A stretch of DNA of 64,000 nucleotides from Mannheimia varigena (GCF_013377235.1 NZ_CP016226.1:1922001-1986000), one strand, 5' to 3'; positions 1 to 8,960 are shown, counted from the first letter of the stretch. Translations and numbers: made by a program. The notes: a model not told the origin generated them from the sequence alone.

Positions 1-58
1 AGAGCGAGGCTATTCTAACAAAAAAATCGGTGAAAGAAATGCTTTTCTACACTGTAGC

Positions 59-112
59 AAGCGGTAGAAAAAGCTGAATTTTTCGCAAATTTTGTTGCGA
101 AATCAACCGCTT
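59..112. repeat. Inverted pair of uptake signal sequences upstream of pheA
   Basis: AAGCGGT at 59-65 faces ACCGCTT at 106-112, with the A/T-rich tail TTTTTCGCAAATTTT between them. This is the Apl-type Pasteurellaceae USS in head-to-head form. It lies before the pheA promoter and may end transcription arriving from the left. Confidence 0.8.
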
Positions 113-137
113 GTCTTTCCTTTATTTTTGAACAGGT

Positions 138-143
138 TATAAT
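138..143 (+). promoter_or_regulatory. Candidate -10 element of pheA
   Basis: A perfect TATAAT lies 31 bases before the chosen ATG. No convincing -35 hexamer stands 16-18 bases upstream, so the promoter is only half supported. No pheL-like leader peptide or attenuator fits between this site and the gene. Confidence 0.45.
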
Positions 144-174
144 TTCAGGCAAGCTATTATTGAGAGAATGCACA

Positions 175-1332
175 ATGTCTTTAGATTTATCCGATATTCG
201 AACACAAATCACCACTCTTGATCGCAATTTATTAAAATTGTTGGCGGAGCGTCATCGCTTGGCGTTTGATGTGGTGCGAAGCAAAGAGATTACCCAAAAA
301 CCGTTGCGTGATTTGGAGCGTGAAAAAGCGTTATTACAAGAGTTGGTGAATTTTGCCGAGGCGGAAAATTACCAGCTCGATCCGCAATATGTGACCCAAA
401 TTTTCCAACGCATTATTGAAGATTCGGTGCTCACTCAGCAAAATTATCTGCAGAATAAATTGAATGCTCAAAAAGAAGAGCAGGTTTCTATCGCCTTTTT
501 GGGAATGCGAGGTTCGTATTCTAATATGGCTTCTCGTCAGTTTGCGAAGAAATATCAAGGTTCGCTAGTGGAATTAAGCTGCGGATCTTTTGATGAAGTT
601 TTTTCAAAAGTCAGCCTTGGCGAAGCAGATTTCGGCGTGTTGCCGCTTGAAAATACCACGTCAGGTTCGATCAACGAGGTGTACGATTTATTACAACATA
701 CTGATCTCACTTTAGTAGGTGAGCTAGCGTACCCCATCAAACATTGCGTATTAGCCAACGGCAATGTGGATTTGGCGGAAGTGGACACGGTTTACACCCA
801 TCCACAACCGGCTCAACAATGCAGTCAGTTCTTGGCAACGCTAGACAAGATGCATATCAAATATTGCGAAAGCAGTTCCCACGCAATGCAAATGGTGGCT
901 CGCTTAAACAAGCCGAATATTGTGGCGTTGGGTAATGAAGATGGTGGCAAGTTATACGGTTTAACCAATATCAAAACCGATATTGCCAACCAACCGAATA
1001 ACATCACTCGCTTTATTGTACTCTCGAAAGAAGTGGTGAAGGTGTCGCCACAAGTGCAGACCAAAACGCTATTATTAATGACCACGACTCAACAGGCAGG
1101 TGCGTTGGTAGATGCGTTAATGGTGTTTAAAACACACAATATCCGAATGATGAAACTGGAATCTCGCCCAATTTACGGTAAGCCGTGGGAAGAGATGTTC
1201 TATGTAGAGCTAGAGGCTAATATTCATTCTGACAACACGCAAAAAGCGCTAGCGGAATTGGAAAAAGTGACGAGTTACCTGAAAGTGCTTGGCTGCTACC
1301 CAAGTGAAATTATTGAGCCGGTAAAGCTTTAA
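175..1332 (+). CDS. pheA: Bifunctional chorismate mutase / prephenate dehydratase
   Basis: Makes phenylpyruvate from chorismate by way of prephenate in cytoplasmic phenylalanine synthesis. The 385-residue product matches the E. coli length of about 386. An AroQ-type chorismate mutase helix bundle covers residues 1-90, prephenate dehydratase about 105-285 (with TTSGSINEVYDLL), and a C-terminal ACT domain carries GALVDAL and ESRPIYGKPWEEMFY, the motifs for phenylalanine feedback. The ATG at 175 is preferred to an in-frame TTG at 160 because GAGAG lies about nine bases before it and the length then fits. It is followed at once by a strong terminator, so it is probably monocistronic. Confidence 0.97.
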   Translation: MSLDLSDIRTQITTLDRNLLKLLAERHRLAFDVVRSKEITQKPLRDLEREKALLQELVNFAEAENYQLDPQYVTQIFQRIIEDSVLTQQNYLQNKLNAQKEEQVSIAFLGMRGSYSNMASRQFAKKYQGSLVELSCGSFDEVFSKVSLGEADFGVLPLENTTSGSINEVYDLLQHTDLTLVGELAYPIKHCVLANGNVDLAEVDTVYTHPQPAQQCSQFLATLDKMHIKYCESSSHAMQMVARLNKPNIVALGNEDGGKLYGLTNIKTDIANQPNNITRFIVLSKEVVKVSPQVQTKTLLLMTTTQQAGALVDALMVFKTHNIRMMKLESRPIYGKPWEEMFYVELEANIHSDNTQKALAELEKVTSYLKVLGCYPSEIIEPVKL

Positions 1333-1341
1333 TTTTAAAAC

Positions 1342-1372
1342 AATAAAGCTCAGAATTTTTCTGAGCTTTATT
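1342..1372. terminator. Bidirectional terminator between pheA and the YdcH gene
   Basis: A 13-bp stem (AATAAAGCTCAGA with its complement) closes a five-base loop. A-rich and T-rich flanks suit both convergent genes. Confidence 0.85.
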
Positions 1373-1380
1373 CATTTTGA

Positions 1381-1596
1381 TTAGGCTGATTTCTGTTTTA
1401 AGATTGAATAAATCTGATCTTTTAAATGTAATTTTTCTTTTTTGAGCGTCTCAACTTCTTCTTGGGTAGCAATCTCAATATTGGCTTCCATATTTTTAAT
1501 ACGTTGATCTAGCTCATTATGTTTATCAAACAGGCGAGTAAAATGTGCATCGCTTTGTTTCAACTCTGTAATTAAATCACGAAATTCTGGAAACAT
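1381..1596 (-). CDS. YdcH/DUF465 family small coiled-coil protein
   Basis: A 71-residue, highly charged helical protein. The opening MFPEFRDLITELK, the FDKHNELD segment and the KEKLHLKDQI segment align with E. coli YdcH (DUF465). The molecular role of this family is not established. It is small, cytoplasmic and probably a single long helix or helical hairpin. AGGAG lies seven bases before the ATG. It ends against the pheA terminator and is divergent from the next gene. Confidence 0.85.
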   Translation of the reverse strand: MFPEFRDLITELKQSDAHFTRLFDKHNELDQRIKNMEANIEIATQEEVETLKKEKLHLKDQIYSILKQKSA

Positions 1597-1683
1597 ATTT
1601 AACTCCTATAGTGTGTTTGTAAATAATTTAATAGCTAGATGCTACCATTTTTTAGATAAATCTTGTTGAAATCTTTCCAAAAA

Positions 1684-1699
1684 TTTGAACTAGATCACA
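1684..1699. promoter_or_regulatory. Candidate CRP site
   Basis: TTTGA-N6-TCACA matches the CRP consensus TGTGA-N6-TCACA at nine of ten core positions, and A/T-rich flanks extend the symmetry. It is centred about 65 bases before the start point implied by the -10 at 1745, a class I activator position for the gene at 1787. The cyaA gene in this window would supply the cAMP. Confidence 0.5.
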
Positions 1700-1744
1700 A
1701 AATTTATATCGAAAATTATTATGCGTAATCAAGATATTTAACGC

Positions 1745-1750
1745 TATAAT
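1745..1750 (+). promoter_or_regulatory. Candidate -10 element for the gene at 1787
   Basis: A perfect TATAAT sits 37 bases before the ATG. The -35 region is poor, as expected for an activator-dependent promoter, and a CRP-like site lies upstream. Confidence 0.5.
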
Positions 1751-1786
1751 AATCGGCAGCAATTTTAGATTTAAGGACACAATATA

Positions 1787-2608
1787 ATGCGTTACAAAGC
1801 GCTCTTTTCGATACTGTTTTCGCTTTTCTTAGGCACAGCGAATGCGAATTGGATGAAAATTAATGATGTGAATTATACCTGGGGGCCGTTTAATATCTAC
1901 CATGTTACGCTTTTTACAGAAACAGGGAGTTATTCTGAGGGGACTCGCCCTTTAATGTTGACCCTACAATATAAAAAGCCGTGGGAAGGGCGTGATTTTG
2001 CGGCCTCTCTTGCAAGAACTTGGAATAATTTAGGTATTCAACTACCAGAAAAAGAGGTAAATGAAATAATCACTCATCTAAGAAAAACCTTTCCTGATAT
2101 TAAGCCAGAAGATACTTTGCACTATATCGCACTAGAAGATAGAGGATATTTTATCTTAAATGATAAAGTGGTTTCTAAAGTATTTGACAAACTTTTTAAT
2201 GATGCCATTGTTGCTATTTGGCTTGACCCCAAAATGGATATTAGCCGCCAATTGTTAGATCCATCTTACAAACCAAGAGTAGAGGAAAAACAGTCTGAAC
2301 AAACTCAAGAAGTTGGTGAACAGCTTTTTTCACCACAAGCTGAAACTACGGTAGAAATTAATGATCAAATACCTAAAGTAGAACAAGCTCAAAAATTAGA
2401 ATCTAAGCAGGAAAATGTGGAAAATCAAATATCACTCCTTGCAGAAAATAAACCAATTGTACAAAGTGATATGGTTAAAGAAGAAAGTAAAATCGAGCAG
2501 ACCTTAGAGAAAAAAGAGAATACAAAAGAGATTCAGATTGAAAATCCAGAAGTGTTTATTTCACCAATCTATGATGATCTGTTTATGCTAACAAGAAACT
2601 ATGTTTAG
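1787..2608 (+). CDS. Secreted chalcone-isomerase-like protein with charged C-terminal tail
   Basis: A 273-residue protein with an N-terminal signal peptide (residues 1-20, likely cut near TANA-NW). Residues 21-165 (WGPFNIYHVTLFTETGSY, then a region ending IWLDPKMD) resemble the bacterial chalcone-isomerase-like periplasmic family, which generally lacks known enzymatic activity. Residues 165-265 are low complexity, rich in Glu, Lys and Gln, probably disordered or coiled. RBS AAGGACAC precedes the ATG. It stands alone, with a CRP-like site upstream. Family assignment is by remembered pattern; the function is unknown. Confidence 0.65.
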   Translation: MRYKALFSILFSLFLGTANANWMKINDVNYTWGPFNIYHVTLFTETGSYSEGTRPLMLTLQYKKPWEGRDFAASLARTWNNLGIQLPEKEVNEIITHLRKTFPDIKPEDTLHYIALEDRGYFILNDKVVSKVFDKLFNDAIVAIWLDPKMDISRQLLDPSYKPRVEEKQSEQTQEVGEQLFSPQAETTVEINDQIPKVEQAQKLESKQENVENQISLLAENKPIVQSDMVKEESKIEQTLEKKENTKEIQIENPEVFISPIYDDLFMLTRNYV

Positions 2609-2616
2609 TTAAAAAA

Positions 2617-2653
2617 ACAAGCGGTAAAATTTTCAAGAAATTTTACCGCTTGT
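2617..2653. terminator. Dual-USS hairpin between convergent genes
   Basis: ACAAGCGGTAAAATTT (2617-2632) is repeated as a perfect inverted copy at 2638-2653 around a five-base loop, giving a 16-bp stem made of two head-to-head uptake signals. A run of seven A residues precedes it and it closes the gene at 1787 and adk from opposite sides. Confidence 0.8.
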
Positions 2654-2663
2654 GCGTCTTAAA

Positions 2664-3308
2664 TTAAGCTAAAATTTTCGCTAATTCTGCACTCACTTCT
2701 TCAACAGGTTTTGTACCATCTAAACGCTCGTAACGAGTGTTGCCTGCTTCTGCTTCTGCAGTATAGTAAGCAATTAACGGCTTGGTTTGTTTGTGGTAAA
2801 TTGCTAAACGCTCTAATACTGTTTCTGCTTTATCATCTGGGCGAATGATCAAATCTTCGCCAGTTACATCATCTTTACCTTCTACTTTTGGTGGATTGTA
2901 CACTACGTGGTAAGTACGACCGGACGGTTGATGCACTCGGCGACCACTCATACGCTCAACAATCACTTCATCAGCCACATCAAACTCAAGCACTAAATCA
3001 ATTTTCACGCCTGATTCTTTTAATGCGTCCGCTTGTGGAATAGTGCGAGGGAAGCCATCTAATAAGAAACCTTTGGCACAGTCTGGTTGTGCGATACGAT
3101 CTTTTACTAACGCCACGGTTAATTCATCTGGTACTAATTTACCTTCGTCCATCAAGGCTTTAGCTTGTTTTCCTAATTCCGTACCTTCTTTGATTGCCGC
3201 ACGGAACATATCACCCGTTGAAATTTGCGGAATACCGAATTTGTTCATAATAAACTGAGCTTGAGTGCCTTTGCCTGCACCCGGTGCGCCTAATAAAATC
3301 ACTTTCAT
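2664..3308 (-). CDS. adk: Adenylate kinase
   Basis: Converts ATP and AMP to two ADP in the cytoplasm; an essential nucleotide-balance enzyme. The 214 residues equal the E. coli length. The P-loop GAPGAGKGT is at residues 7-15, DGFPRT marks the core, and the LID segment (GRRVHQPSGRTYHVVYNPPK) is of the long, zinc-free enterobacterial kind. GAGG lies before the ATG. It is monocistronic, between a dual-USS hairpin downstream and ampG upstream. Confidence 0.98.
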   Translation of the reverse strand: MKVILLGAPGAGKGTQAQFIMNKFGIPQISTGDMFRAAIKEGTELGKQAKALMDEGKLVPDELTVALVKDRIAQPDCAKGFLLDGFPRTIPQADALKESGVKIDLVLEFDVADEVIVERMSGRRVHQPSGRTYHVVYNPPKVEGKDDVTGEDLIIRPDDKAETVLERLAIYHKQTKPLIAYYTAEAEAGNTRYERLDGTKPVEEVSAELAKILA

Positions 3309-3412
3309 TTATAAACCTCAATAACTAAAAAAATGAATAAATAACTTAGGCAATAACCTTACCGATTACTGCCTAAAATTGCAAATTTTTTTATAAATTT
3401 AACCGCTTGTAA

Positions 3413-4711
3413 CTAAGCTGAGTTTTGCTCTGTCCAAGGAGCAACCTTAAACAGCATTAACATTCCCGGAATGCCAATAAAGAAGCAGAGCCAGAAGAAT
3501 TGATAATAGCCCATCATTTCTACCAGGTGCCCGGTGTATGCCCCGAGCATTTTGCTTGGCAGGGCAGCAAGGCTAGTGAAAATAGCCAGTTGCATTGCAG
3601 TATAAGCAGGGTTAGTTTCACGAGCCATAAAGGCTACGAAAGCGGCGGTGCCAAGCCCTACGCCCAGATATTCGCCTGCCATCACTAAACCTAATTTCCA
3701 AAGCTCGGCAGCCCCAATGCTTTCGGTGGGGAAATATCCAAAGCTGGCAAGATAAGCAAAACCTAAAATGGTTACTAACTGAACTAAACCAAACAACCAC
3801 AAGGCACGGTTCACGCCCAGTTTTAACATTGCAATACCACCGATGATACCACCACCAATGCTACACCATAGTGAAGTCATTTTCACAATGCCTGCAATGT
3901 GCGATTTGGTAAAACCCATATCTAAAATAAATTTAGTTTGCAGTGTGGTAGCGAGAGAATCGCCCAATTTATAGAGGAAAATAAACAGAATTAAGCCAAT
4001 AGCCCCTGCAACTCCTTTACGAGTAAAGAACTCTTTGAACGGATCAACAAACGCCATATAAAACGGCTTAGAGCGGTCGATTGGTTTATGGTTAGGTTCA
4101 GCGGCTATTAACGTAACGAATAAACAAGGCACTAAAAAAGCAGCCGTAATCAGGAAAACGGTATCCCAAGCGTAATGATCCGCTAAAAACAGTGATAAGC
4201 CGCCGGGAATTAAACCCGCAATGCGATAAGCATTAACGTGAATAGAATTACCTAAACCCAGTTCTTTATCCGATAAAATCTCACGGCGGAAAGCATCTAC
4301 CACAATATCTTGGGTAGCAGAAAGAAACGCCAATAGTACCGAGAGGGTAACAATGATAGAAATATCTTTGACAGGGTCGAACAAGCCGAAGCTAGCTAAA
4401 ATAACTAATAGCCCAATTTGCGAAATAAAAATCCAGCTTCTACGTCTGCCCAAAAATGGTGGAAAATAACGGTCTAATAACGCAGCCCATAAAAATTTCC
4501 AAGTATAGGGAAGGGAAGTTAGAGTAAATGCCGCAATGGTTTTAATATCTAAATTCGCACTAGTTAGCCACGCTGGCATTAGCTGAATTAACACAAATAA
4601 CGGCAAGCCAGAACAAAACCCAGTGTAAAGACAAAGTAGCATATTTTTTGTGAAAATATGCTGCCAAATAGAGGGCTTTGCTGCGTTATTTTCAGCATTG
4701 TAAGCGGTCAT
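3413..4711 (-). CDS. ampG: AmpG-like muropeptide permease (MFS)
   Basis: An inner-membrane major facilitator of 432 residues with about twelve hydrophobic helices. The segments GFCSGLPLF, PYTWKFLWAALLDR and GRRRSW are typical of AmpG, which imports GlcNAc-anhydroMurNAc peptides for cell-wall recycling. The open frame runs back to 4837, into galE. The ATG at 4711 is preferred because AGGAAAAAT stands just before it and the overlap disappears. A USS core spans the first codons. No beta-lactamase or amiD gene is adjacent. Confidence 0.88.
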   Translation of the reverse strand: MTAYNAENNAAKPSIWQHIFTKNMLLCLYTGFCSGLPLFVLIQLMPAWLTSANLDIKTIAAFTLTSLPYTWKFLWAALLDRYFPPFLGRRRSWIFISQIGLLVILASFGLFDPVKDISIIVTLSVLLAFLSATQDIVVDAFRREILSDKELGLGNSIHVNAYRIAGLIPGGLSLFLADHYAWDTVFLITAAFLVPCLFVTLIAAEPNHKPIDRSKPFYMAFVDPFKEFFTRKGVAGAIGLILFIFLYKLGDSLATTLQTKFILDMGFTKSHIAGIVKMTSLWCSIGGGIIGGIAMLKLGVNRALWLFGLVQLVTILGFAYLASFGYFPTESIGAAELWKLGLVMAGEYLGVGLGTAAFVAFMARETNPAYTAMQLAIFTSLAALPSKMLGAYTGHLVEMMGYYQFFWLCFFIGIPGMLMLFKVAPWTEQNSA

Positions 4712-4789
4712 ATTTTTCCTAAATTTTGCAAAAGGGAAGATGATATGGATTAATATACCATCTTCTCTAATTATTTGCGATTTAAAGAA

Positions 4790-4813
4790 AAGAGCTATCT
4801 TTCGATAGCTCTT
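4790..4813 (-). terminator. Terminator of galE
   Basis: AAGAGCTATC, loop TTTC, then GATAGCTCTT: a 10-bp stem followed on the minus strand by a T-rich stretch. It lies just past the galE stop. Confidence 0.7.
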
Positions 4814-4820
4814 AATTTTT

Positions 4821-5837
4821 CTAGCCTTTATAACCATTCGGGTTATTTTTTTGCCAATTCCAAGTGTCTTTCATCATTTGCTCTAAGCCACGTTCTGTTT
4901 TCCAGCCGAGTTGTTCGAGGGCTTTTTTAGGATTAGAGTAATATGAGTCAATATCACCTGCACGGCGTGCTACTATTTGGTAAGGTACTTTAATGTCATT
5001 TGCTTTTTCAAATGCTTTTACCATATCTAACACAGAATAACCGATGCCAGTCCCTAAATTATAGATATGTAATCCAGCTTGGTCTTGGTGTTTATCTAAG
5101 GCTTTTAGATGACCTACCGCTAAATCAACAACGTGAATATAATCACGCACACCCGTGCCATCGTGGGTAGAGTAGTCGCCACCAAAAACAGATAATTGTG
5201 GTAATTTACCTACCGCAACTTGGCTAATAAATGGCATTAAATTATTTGGGATACCGTTTGGATCTTCACCAATCAAGCCGCTTTCGTGAGCCCCTACTGG
5301 GTTGAAGTAACGTAAAATAACCGCACTAAATTGTGGGTTGGCTTTTACAGTATCTTCTAAAACACGTTCAACCATATATTTTGACGTTGCATAAGGGCTA
5401 GTTGTTGCGCCCACTTGAAATTCTTCTGTTACAGGAACAATTTCAGGTACACCATATACTGTTGCAGTCGAGCTAAACACAATCGTATTTACGCCTGCTT
5501 TAAGCATTTCTTCCACTAAAACAATTGAGCCACCTACGTTGTTTTCATAGTAAAACAAAGGTTTCTGTACGCTTTCCCCCACCGCTTTTAAGCCAGCAAA
5601 GTGAATAACGGATTCAATTTTATGATTTGCAAAAATCTTGCGTAAGATATCACGATCTAACACATCACCTTTATAAAAGGTTAAATCTTTGCCTGTAATT
5701 TGTTTTACACGCTCTAATGAAATTTCGGAAGCATTATGTAGATTATCTAATACTACAACTTCACGGTTGATATTCAATAATTCTACGATTGTATGAGTGC
5801 CAATATAACCTGCACCACCTGTTACTAAAATTGCCAT
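4821..5837 (-). CDS. galE: UDP-glucose 4-epimerase
   Basis: Interconverts UDP-glucose and UDP-galactose for galactose use and surface-glycan synthesis. It is an NAD-dependent short-chain dehydrogenase-like enzyme of 338 residues, the E. coli length. The Rossmann motif GGAGYIG is at the N-terminus and the catalytic YATSK motif is near residue 148. The ATG at 5837 has AGAGGAAT upstream and is preferred to an in-frame start ten codons earlier. It is not joined to galKT here, so a role in lipooligosaccharide or capsule precursors is plausible. Confidence 0.97.
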   Translation of the reverse strand: MAILVTGGAGYIGTHTIVELLNINREVVVLDNLHNASEISLERVKQITGKDLTFYKGDVLDRDILRKIFANHKIESVIHFAGLKAVGESVQKPLFYYENNVGGSIVLVEEMLKAGVNTIVFSSTATVYGVPEIVPVTEEFQVGATTSPYATSKYMVERVLEDTVKANPQFSAVILRYFNPVGAHESGLIGEDPNGIPNNLMPFISQVAVGKLPQLSVFGGDYSTHDGTGVRDYIHVVDLAVGHLKALDKHQDQAGLHIYNLGTGIGYSVLDMVKAFEKANDIKVPYQIVARRAGDIDSYYSNPKKALEQLGWKTERGLEQMMKDTWNWQKNNPNGYKG

Positions 5838-5921
5838 TTTGTATTCCTCTTTAATGTAGAGATTCAATAAATTTATTGATATTTTATCCGATTAATAAGA
5901 TTCTACTAACATCTGTTGAAT

Positions 5922-6083
5922 TTATAATGCCTTCCCGGCCTCGGGTAGTAATTCGGGAATGCCATTTTTAATTGGGTAAGCGATATTGAGCTTACGATTG
6001 ATTAACTGGTTGTTCTCTTTATCCCATTCTAATTGTTCATTTGAAATAGGGCAGACAAGGTTGTTAAGTAGTTTTTCGTTCAT
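5922..6083 (-). CDS. Trm112-like (UPF0434/YcaR) small protein with degraded zinc site
   Basis: A 53-residue protein starting MNEKLLNNLVCPISNEQLEW and ending in AYPIKNGIPELLPEAGKAL, matching the E. coli YcaR pattern. Its ATG lies one base after the lpxK stop and the SD AGGAAAA overlaps that stop, so translation is probably coupled. In E. coli the order is lpxK-ycaR-kdsB; here galE follows. Oddity: the usual CPxC is CPIS and the later Cys is Asn (QLIN), so a zinc-binding fold is unlikely to be kept. Function unknown. Confidence 0.88.
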   Translation of the reverse strand: MNEKLLNNLVCPISNEQLEWDKENNQLINRKLNIAYPIKNGIPELLPEAGKAL

Positions 6084-6084
6084 A

Positions 6085-7062
6085 CTATTTTCCTAGTTTT
6101 TGTAGAATTGGGTCTAACAAGCAAGCGGTCGAATTTTCTGAAAATTTTGCAGAAACAGGCACATACCACCAATTTGTTGGTGCAAACTCTTTGCATTTTA
6201 CCGCATCTTTTTCCGTCATTAATAATGGTGTTTGACTATCGGCTAATTCAAGAAGTTGGGTTTTATCAAAGTCTTGGTGATCGGCAAAACCTTGCGTATG
6301 AGTAAGCGGAAGCCCAAGTTTTTCCAACATCGTAAAAAAGCGAGGTGGGTGACCAATACCGGCAATCGCTACGCAAGGCTGGATAAATTCGCTTAACGGC
6401 TTACGTTCATTGGTAAGCAGATTAATCGCATCAGATGGCTCAAGCGTCATTAAATGCTCATTAGGCTTTGGCTCTCCGCCGTTACAAATCACCGCATCTA
6501 CCGATTTCAAACGGCTTGGCAGTTCTCGCAAACCTCCGGCTGGTAATACAAAACTGTTACCAAAACGCCGAACGCCATCCACCACCACCCATTCCATATC
6601 TCGCTGTAAGGCATAATGTTGCAAGCCATCATCGGTAATAATGATGTCTAGCTCAAACTGGCTTAGCAGTAATTCAATGCTTTGCTGGCGGTTTGGCGAA
6701 ATTGCAAGAGGAGCATTGGTTCTCTGAACAATCAAAACAGGTTCATCGCCTACCATTTCAGCTGAGCTTTCGTGAGTAACTAATTGCGGAAAAGTTTTGA
6801 TTTTGCCGCCATAACCCCGAGAAACCACGCCAACTTTTACGCCACGAGCTTGCAGTTGCTCCACCAACCATACCACCACAGGGGTTTTGCCATTTCCGCC
6901 CACAGAAATATTACCCACCACCAACACCGGCACAGGTGAACGGTACGATTGCAAAATATTCCAAGAATATAACCGCTTGCGAACGTTACTAATCAACCAA
7001 AACAGAAATGAAAGCGGCGAAAGCAGCCAAGTAATAAGGGATTTTGTTTGCCAGATTTTCAT
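6085..7062 (-). CDS. lpxK: Tetraacyldisaccharide 4'-kinase
   Basis: Phosphorylates the 4' position of the tetraacyl disaccharide to give lipid IVA, at the cytoplasmic face of the inner membrane. It has 325 residues, a membrane-associated hydrophobic N-terminus, a P-loop NISVGGNGKTP near residues 51-61 and the DDGLQH motif. Near its 3' end an extended USS encodes part of the protein. It is followed by the Trm112-like gene with one base between. msbA, the usual partner upstream, is absent; clpX lies upstream behind a terminator. Confidence 0.96.
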   Translation of the reverse strand: MKIWQTKSLITWLLSPLSFLFWLISNVRKRLYSWNILQSYRSPVPVLVVGNISVGGNGKTPVVVWLVEQLQARGVKVGVVSRGYGGKIKTFPQLVTHESSAEMVGDEPVLIVQRTNAPLAISPNRQQSIELLLSQFELDIIITDDGLQHYALQRDMEWVVVDGVRRFGNSFVLPAGGLRELPSRLKSVDAVICNGGEPKPNEHLMTLEPSDAINLLTNERKPLSEFIQPCVAIAGIGHPPRFFTMLEKLGLPLTHTQGFADHQDFDKTQLLELADSQTPLLMTEKDAVKCKEFAPTNWWYVPVSAKFSENSTACLLDPILQKLGK

Positions 7063-7082
7063 AATTTAAAATAAGGAGTAAA

Positions 7083-7114
7083 AATAAAGCACATACATCA
7101 ATATGTGCTTTATT
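7083..7114 (-). terminator. Terminator of clpPX
   Basis: AATAAAGCACATA, a six-base loop and a perfect inverted copy form a 13-bp stem. It is followed on the minus strand by TTTTTAC, right after the clpX stop. Confidence 0.8.
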
Positions 7115-7119
7115 GTGGA

Positions 7120-8367
7120 TTATTCCACCTTCGGCTTATCGCCGTTTTCCACACAACCTTTGCCGATAGTTACCTTTTTCGCATTTAAGGTTGGGAGATC
7201 GTACATTGTATCAAGCAACAAGTTTTCTACGATTGAACGTAAACCGCGAGCCCCTGTTTTACGGGCAATGGCTTTGCCTGCAATGGCGATTAATGCTTCT
7301 TTGGTGAAGTGTAATTCTACGCCTTCCATTTCGAATAAGGCTTGGTATTGCTTGATAATTGCATTTTTAGGCTCGGTTAAGATCTGAATTAAGGCTTCTT
7401 CGTCTAACTCTTGTAGTGGCGTAACTACAGGTAAACGACCGATTAACTCAGGAATTAAGCCGAATTTAACCAAATCTTCAGGCTCAACTTGTTTGAATAA
7501 TTCTGTTAAATCTTGGCGATCTTTATCTTTTCTCAATGCCGCACCAAAGCCAATACCGCCCTGCGTATTTGTGCGAGATTCTACAATTTTATCTAAACCT
7601 GCAAACGCCCCACCGCAAATAAAGAGGATTTTTGAGGTATCCACCGGAATGGTTTCCCCTTTCGGATGCTTACGCCCACCTTGTGGATTGATATTCGCCA
7701 CCGTGCCTTCAAGCAGTTTTAGTAAGGCTTGTTGTACGCCCTCGCCTGACACATCACGGGTAATGGAGGCACTTTCCGATTTACGGGTGATTTTGTCGAT
7801 TTCATCAATAAAGACAATGCCACGTTCCGCTTGTTCTGCTTCAAAATCGCATTTCATCAATAATTTTTGAATAACGTTTTCCACGTCTTCACCCACATAA
7901 CCGGCTTGGGTAAGAGTAGTCGCATCAGCCACTGCAAACGGCACGTTTAAACGGCGAGCCAGGGTTTCGGCAAGTAAAGTTTTACCGCTACCAGTAGGAC
8001 CAATTAACAGGATATTACTTTTACCTAGCTCAACACCATTGGTTGCTTCATGATTTGATAATGCACTTCTTAAACGTTTATAGTGATTGTAAACTGCTAC
8101 AGAAAGCACTTTTTTAGCGTGTTCTTGCCCGATAACATAATCATCTAAATGTTCGTGTAATTCGTGTGGTGTTGGCACATTGGTAAAAAAGCTTGCATCA
8201 TCATCTTGATTTTCATCAATTAACGGCTCTTCTTCACCGTGCAATAGGGCGTACGATTCCTCGATACATTCGTTACAAATATAGCCTTCAGTGCCTTCTA
8301 CTAATTGATCGACCTCAGTGCGTTTTTTACCGCAAAAACTACAGTGTGGTTCTTTTTCAAACGCCAT
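7120..8367 (-). CDS. clpX: ATP-dependent Clp protease unfoldase subunit ClpX
   Basis: An AAA+ hexamer that recognises, unfolds and feeds tagged proteins to ClpP. The 415 residues carry an N-terminal C4 zinc finger (Cys9, Cys12, Cys31, Cys34), Walker A GPTGSGKT at 123-130, Walker B FIDEIDK and the IGF-type ClpP-docking loop GGIGFGA. Its ATG overlaps the clpP stop in TAATG, so the two are translationally coupled. lon does not follow; a terminator does. Confidence 0.98.
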   Translation of the reverse strand: MAFEKEPHCSFCGKKRTEVDQLVEGTEGYICNECIEESYALLHGEEEPLIDENQDDDASFFTNVPTPHELHEHLDDYVIGQEHAKKVLSVAVYNHYKRLRSALSNHEATNGVELGKSNILLIGPTGSGKTLLAETLARRLNVPFAVADATTLTQAGYVGEDVENVIQKLLMKCDFEAEQAERGIVFIDEIDKITRKSESASITRDVSGEGVQQALLKLLEGTVANINPQGGRKHPKGETIPVDTSKILFICGGAFAGLDKIVESRTNTQGGIGFGAALRKDKDRQDLTELFKQVEPEDLVKFGLIPELIGRLPVVTPLQELDEEALIQILTEPKNAIIKQYQALFEMEGVELHFTKEALIAIAGKAIARKTGARGLRSIVENLLLDTMYDLPTLNAKKVTIGKGCVENGDKPKVE

Positions 8368-8960
8368 TATGCCACCTCGCTACGAGAGGTTAAAACTTTG
8401 TCAATTAAGCCATATTCAGCTGCCTCTTCCGCAGACATAAAATTATCACGTTCAGTATCAGCTAACACTTTTTCGTAATCTTGTCCGCTATGTTCTGCCA
8501 TACGGCGAGTTAGCGTTGCCTTTAAGCGTAAAATTTCTTCAGCTTGAATTTGAATATCGGTTGCTTGACCTCTCGCACCACCTAAAGGTTGATGGATCAT
8601 AATGCGAGCGTGTGGCAGGGCAAAACGCTTACCTTTCGCACCTGCTGAGAGTAAAAATGCTCCCATTGAAGCTGCCTGCCCTGTGCAAAGGGTTGCCACA
8701 TCAGGCTTAATAAAGTTCATCGTATCGTAAATCGCTAAGCCTGCCGTTACCACACCACCTGGCGAATTAATATATAAATAGATATCTTTTTCAGGATCTT
8801 CCGCTTCTAAAAAGAGCAGTTGTGCCACAATTAAATTTGCCATTTGGTCTTCAACTTGACCATTTAAAAAAATAATACGCTCTTTTAATAAGCGTGAATA
8901 AATGTCGTAAGAACGTTCGCCTTTTGAGGTCTGTTCTACCACCATTGGGACTAATGCCAT
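8367..8960 (-). CDS. clpP: ATP-dependent Clp protease proteolytic subunit
   Basis: A serine peptidase forming a 14-subunit barrel with ClpX. The 197 residues contain the triad Ser98 (GQAASMG), His123 (MIHQP) and Asp172 (RDN). A short propeptide is expected at the N-terminus. It is the first gene of a clpP-clpX operon, with tig absent from this locus. RBS GAGGAAAT precedes the ATG. Confidence 0.98.
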   Translation of the reverse strand: MALVPMVVEQTSKGERSYDIYSRLLKERIIFLNGQVEDQMANLIVAQLLFLEAEDPEKDIYLYINSPGGVVTAGLAIYDTMNFIKPDVATLCTGQAASMGAFLLSAGAKGKRFALPHARIMIHQPLGGARGQATDIQIQAEEILRLKATLTRRMAEHSGQDYEKVLADTERDNFMSAEEAAEYGLIDKVLTSRSEVA

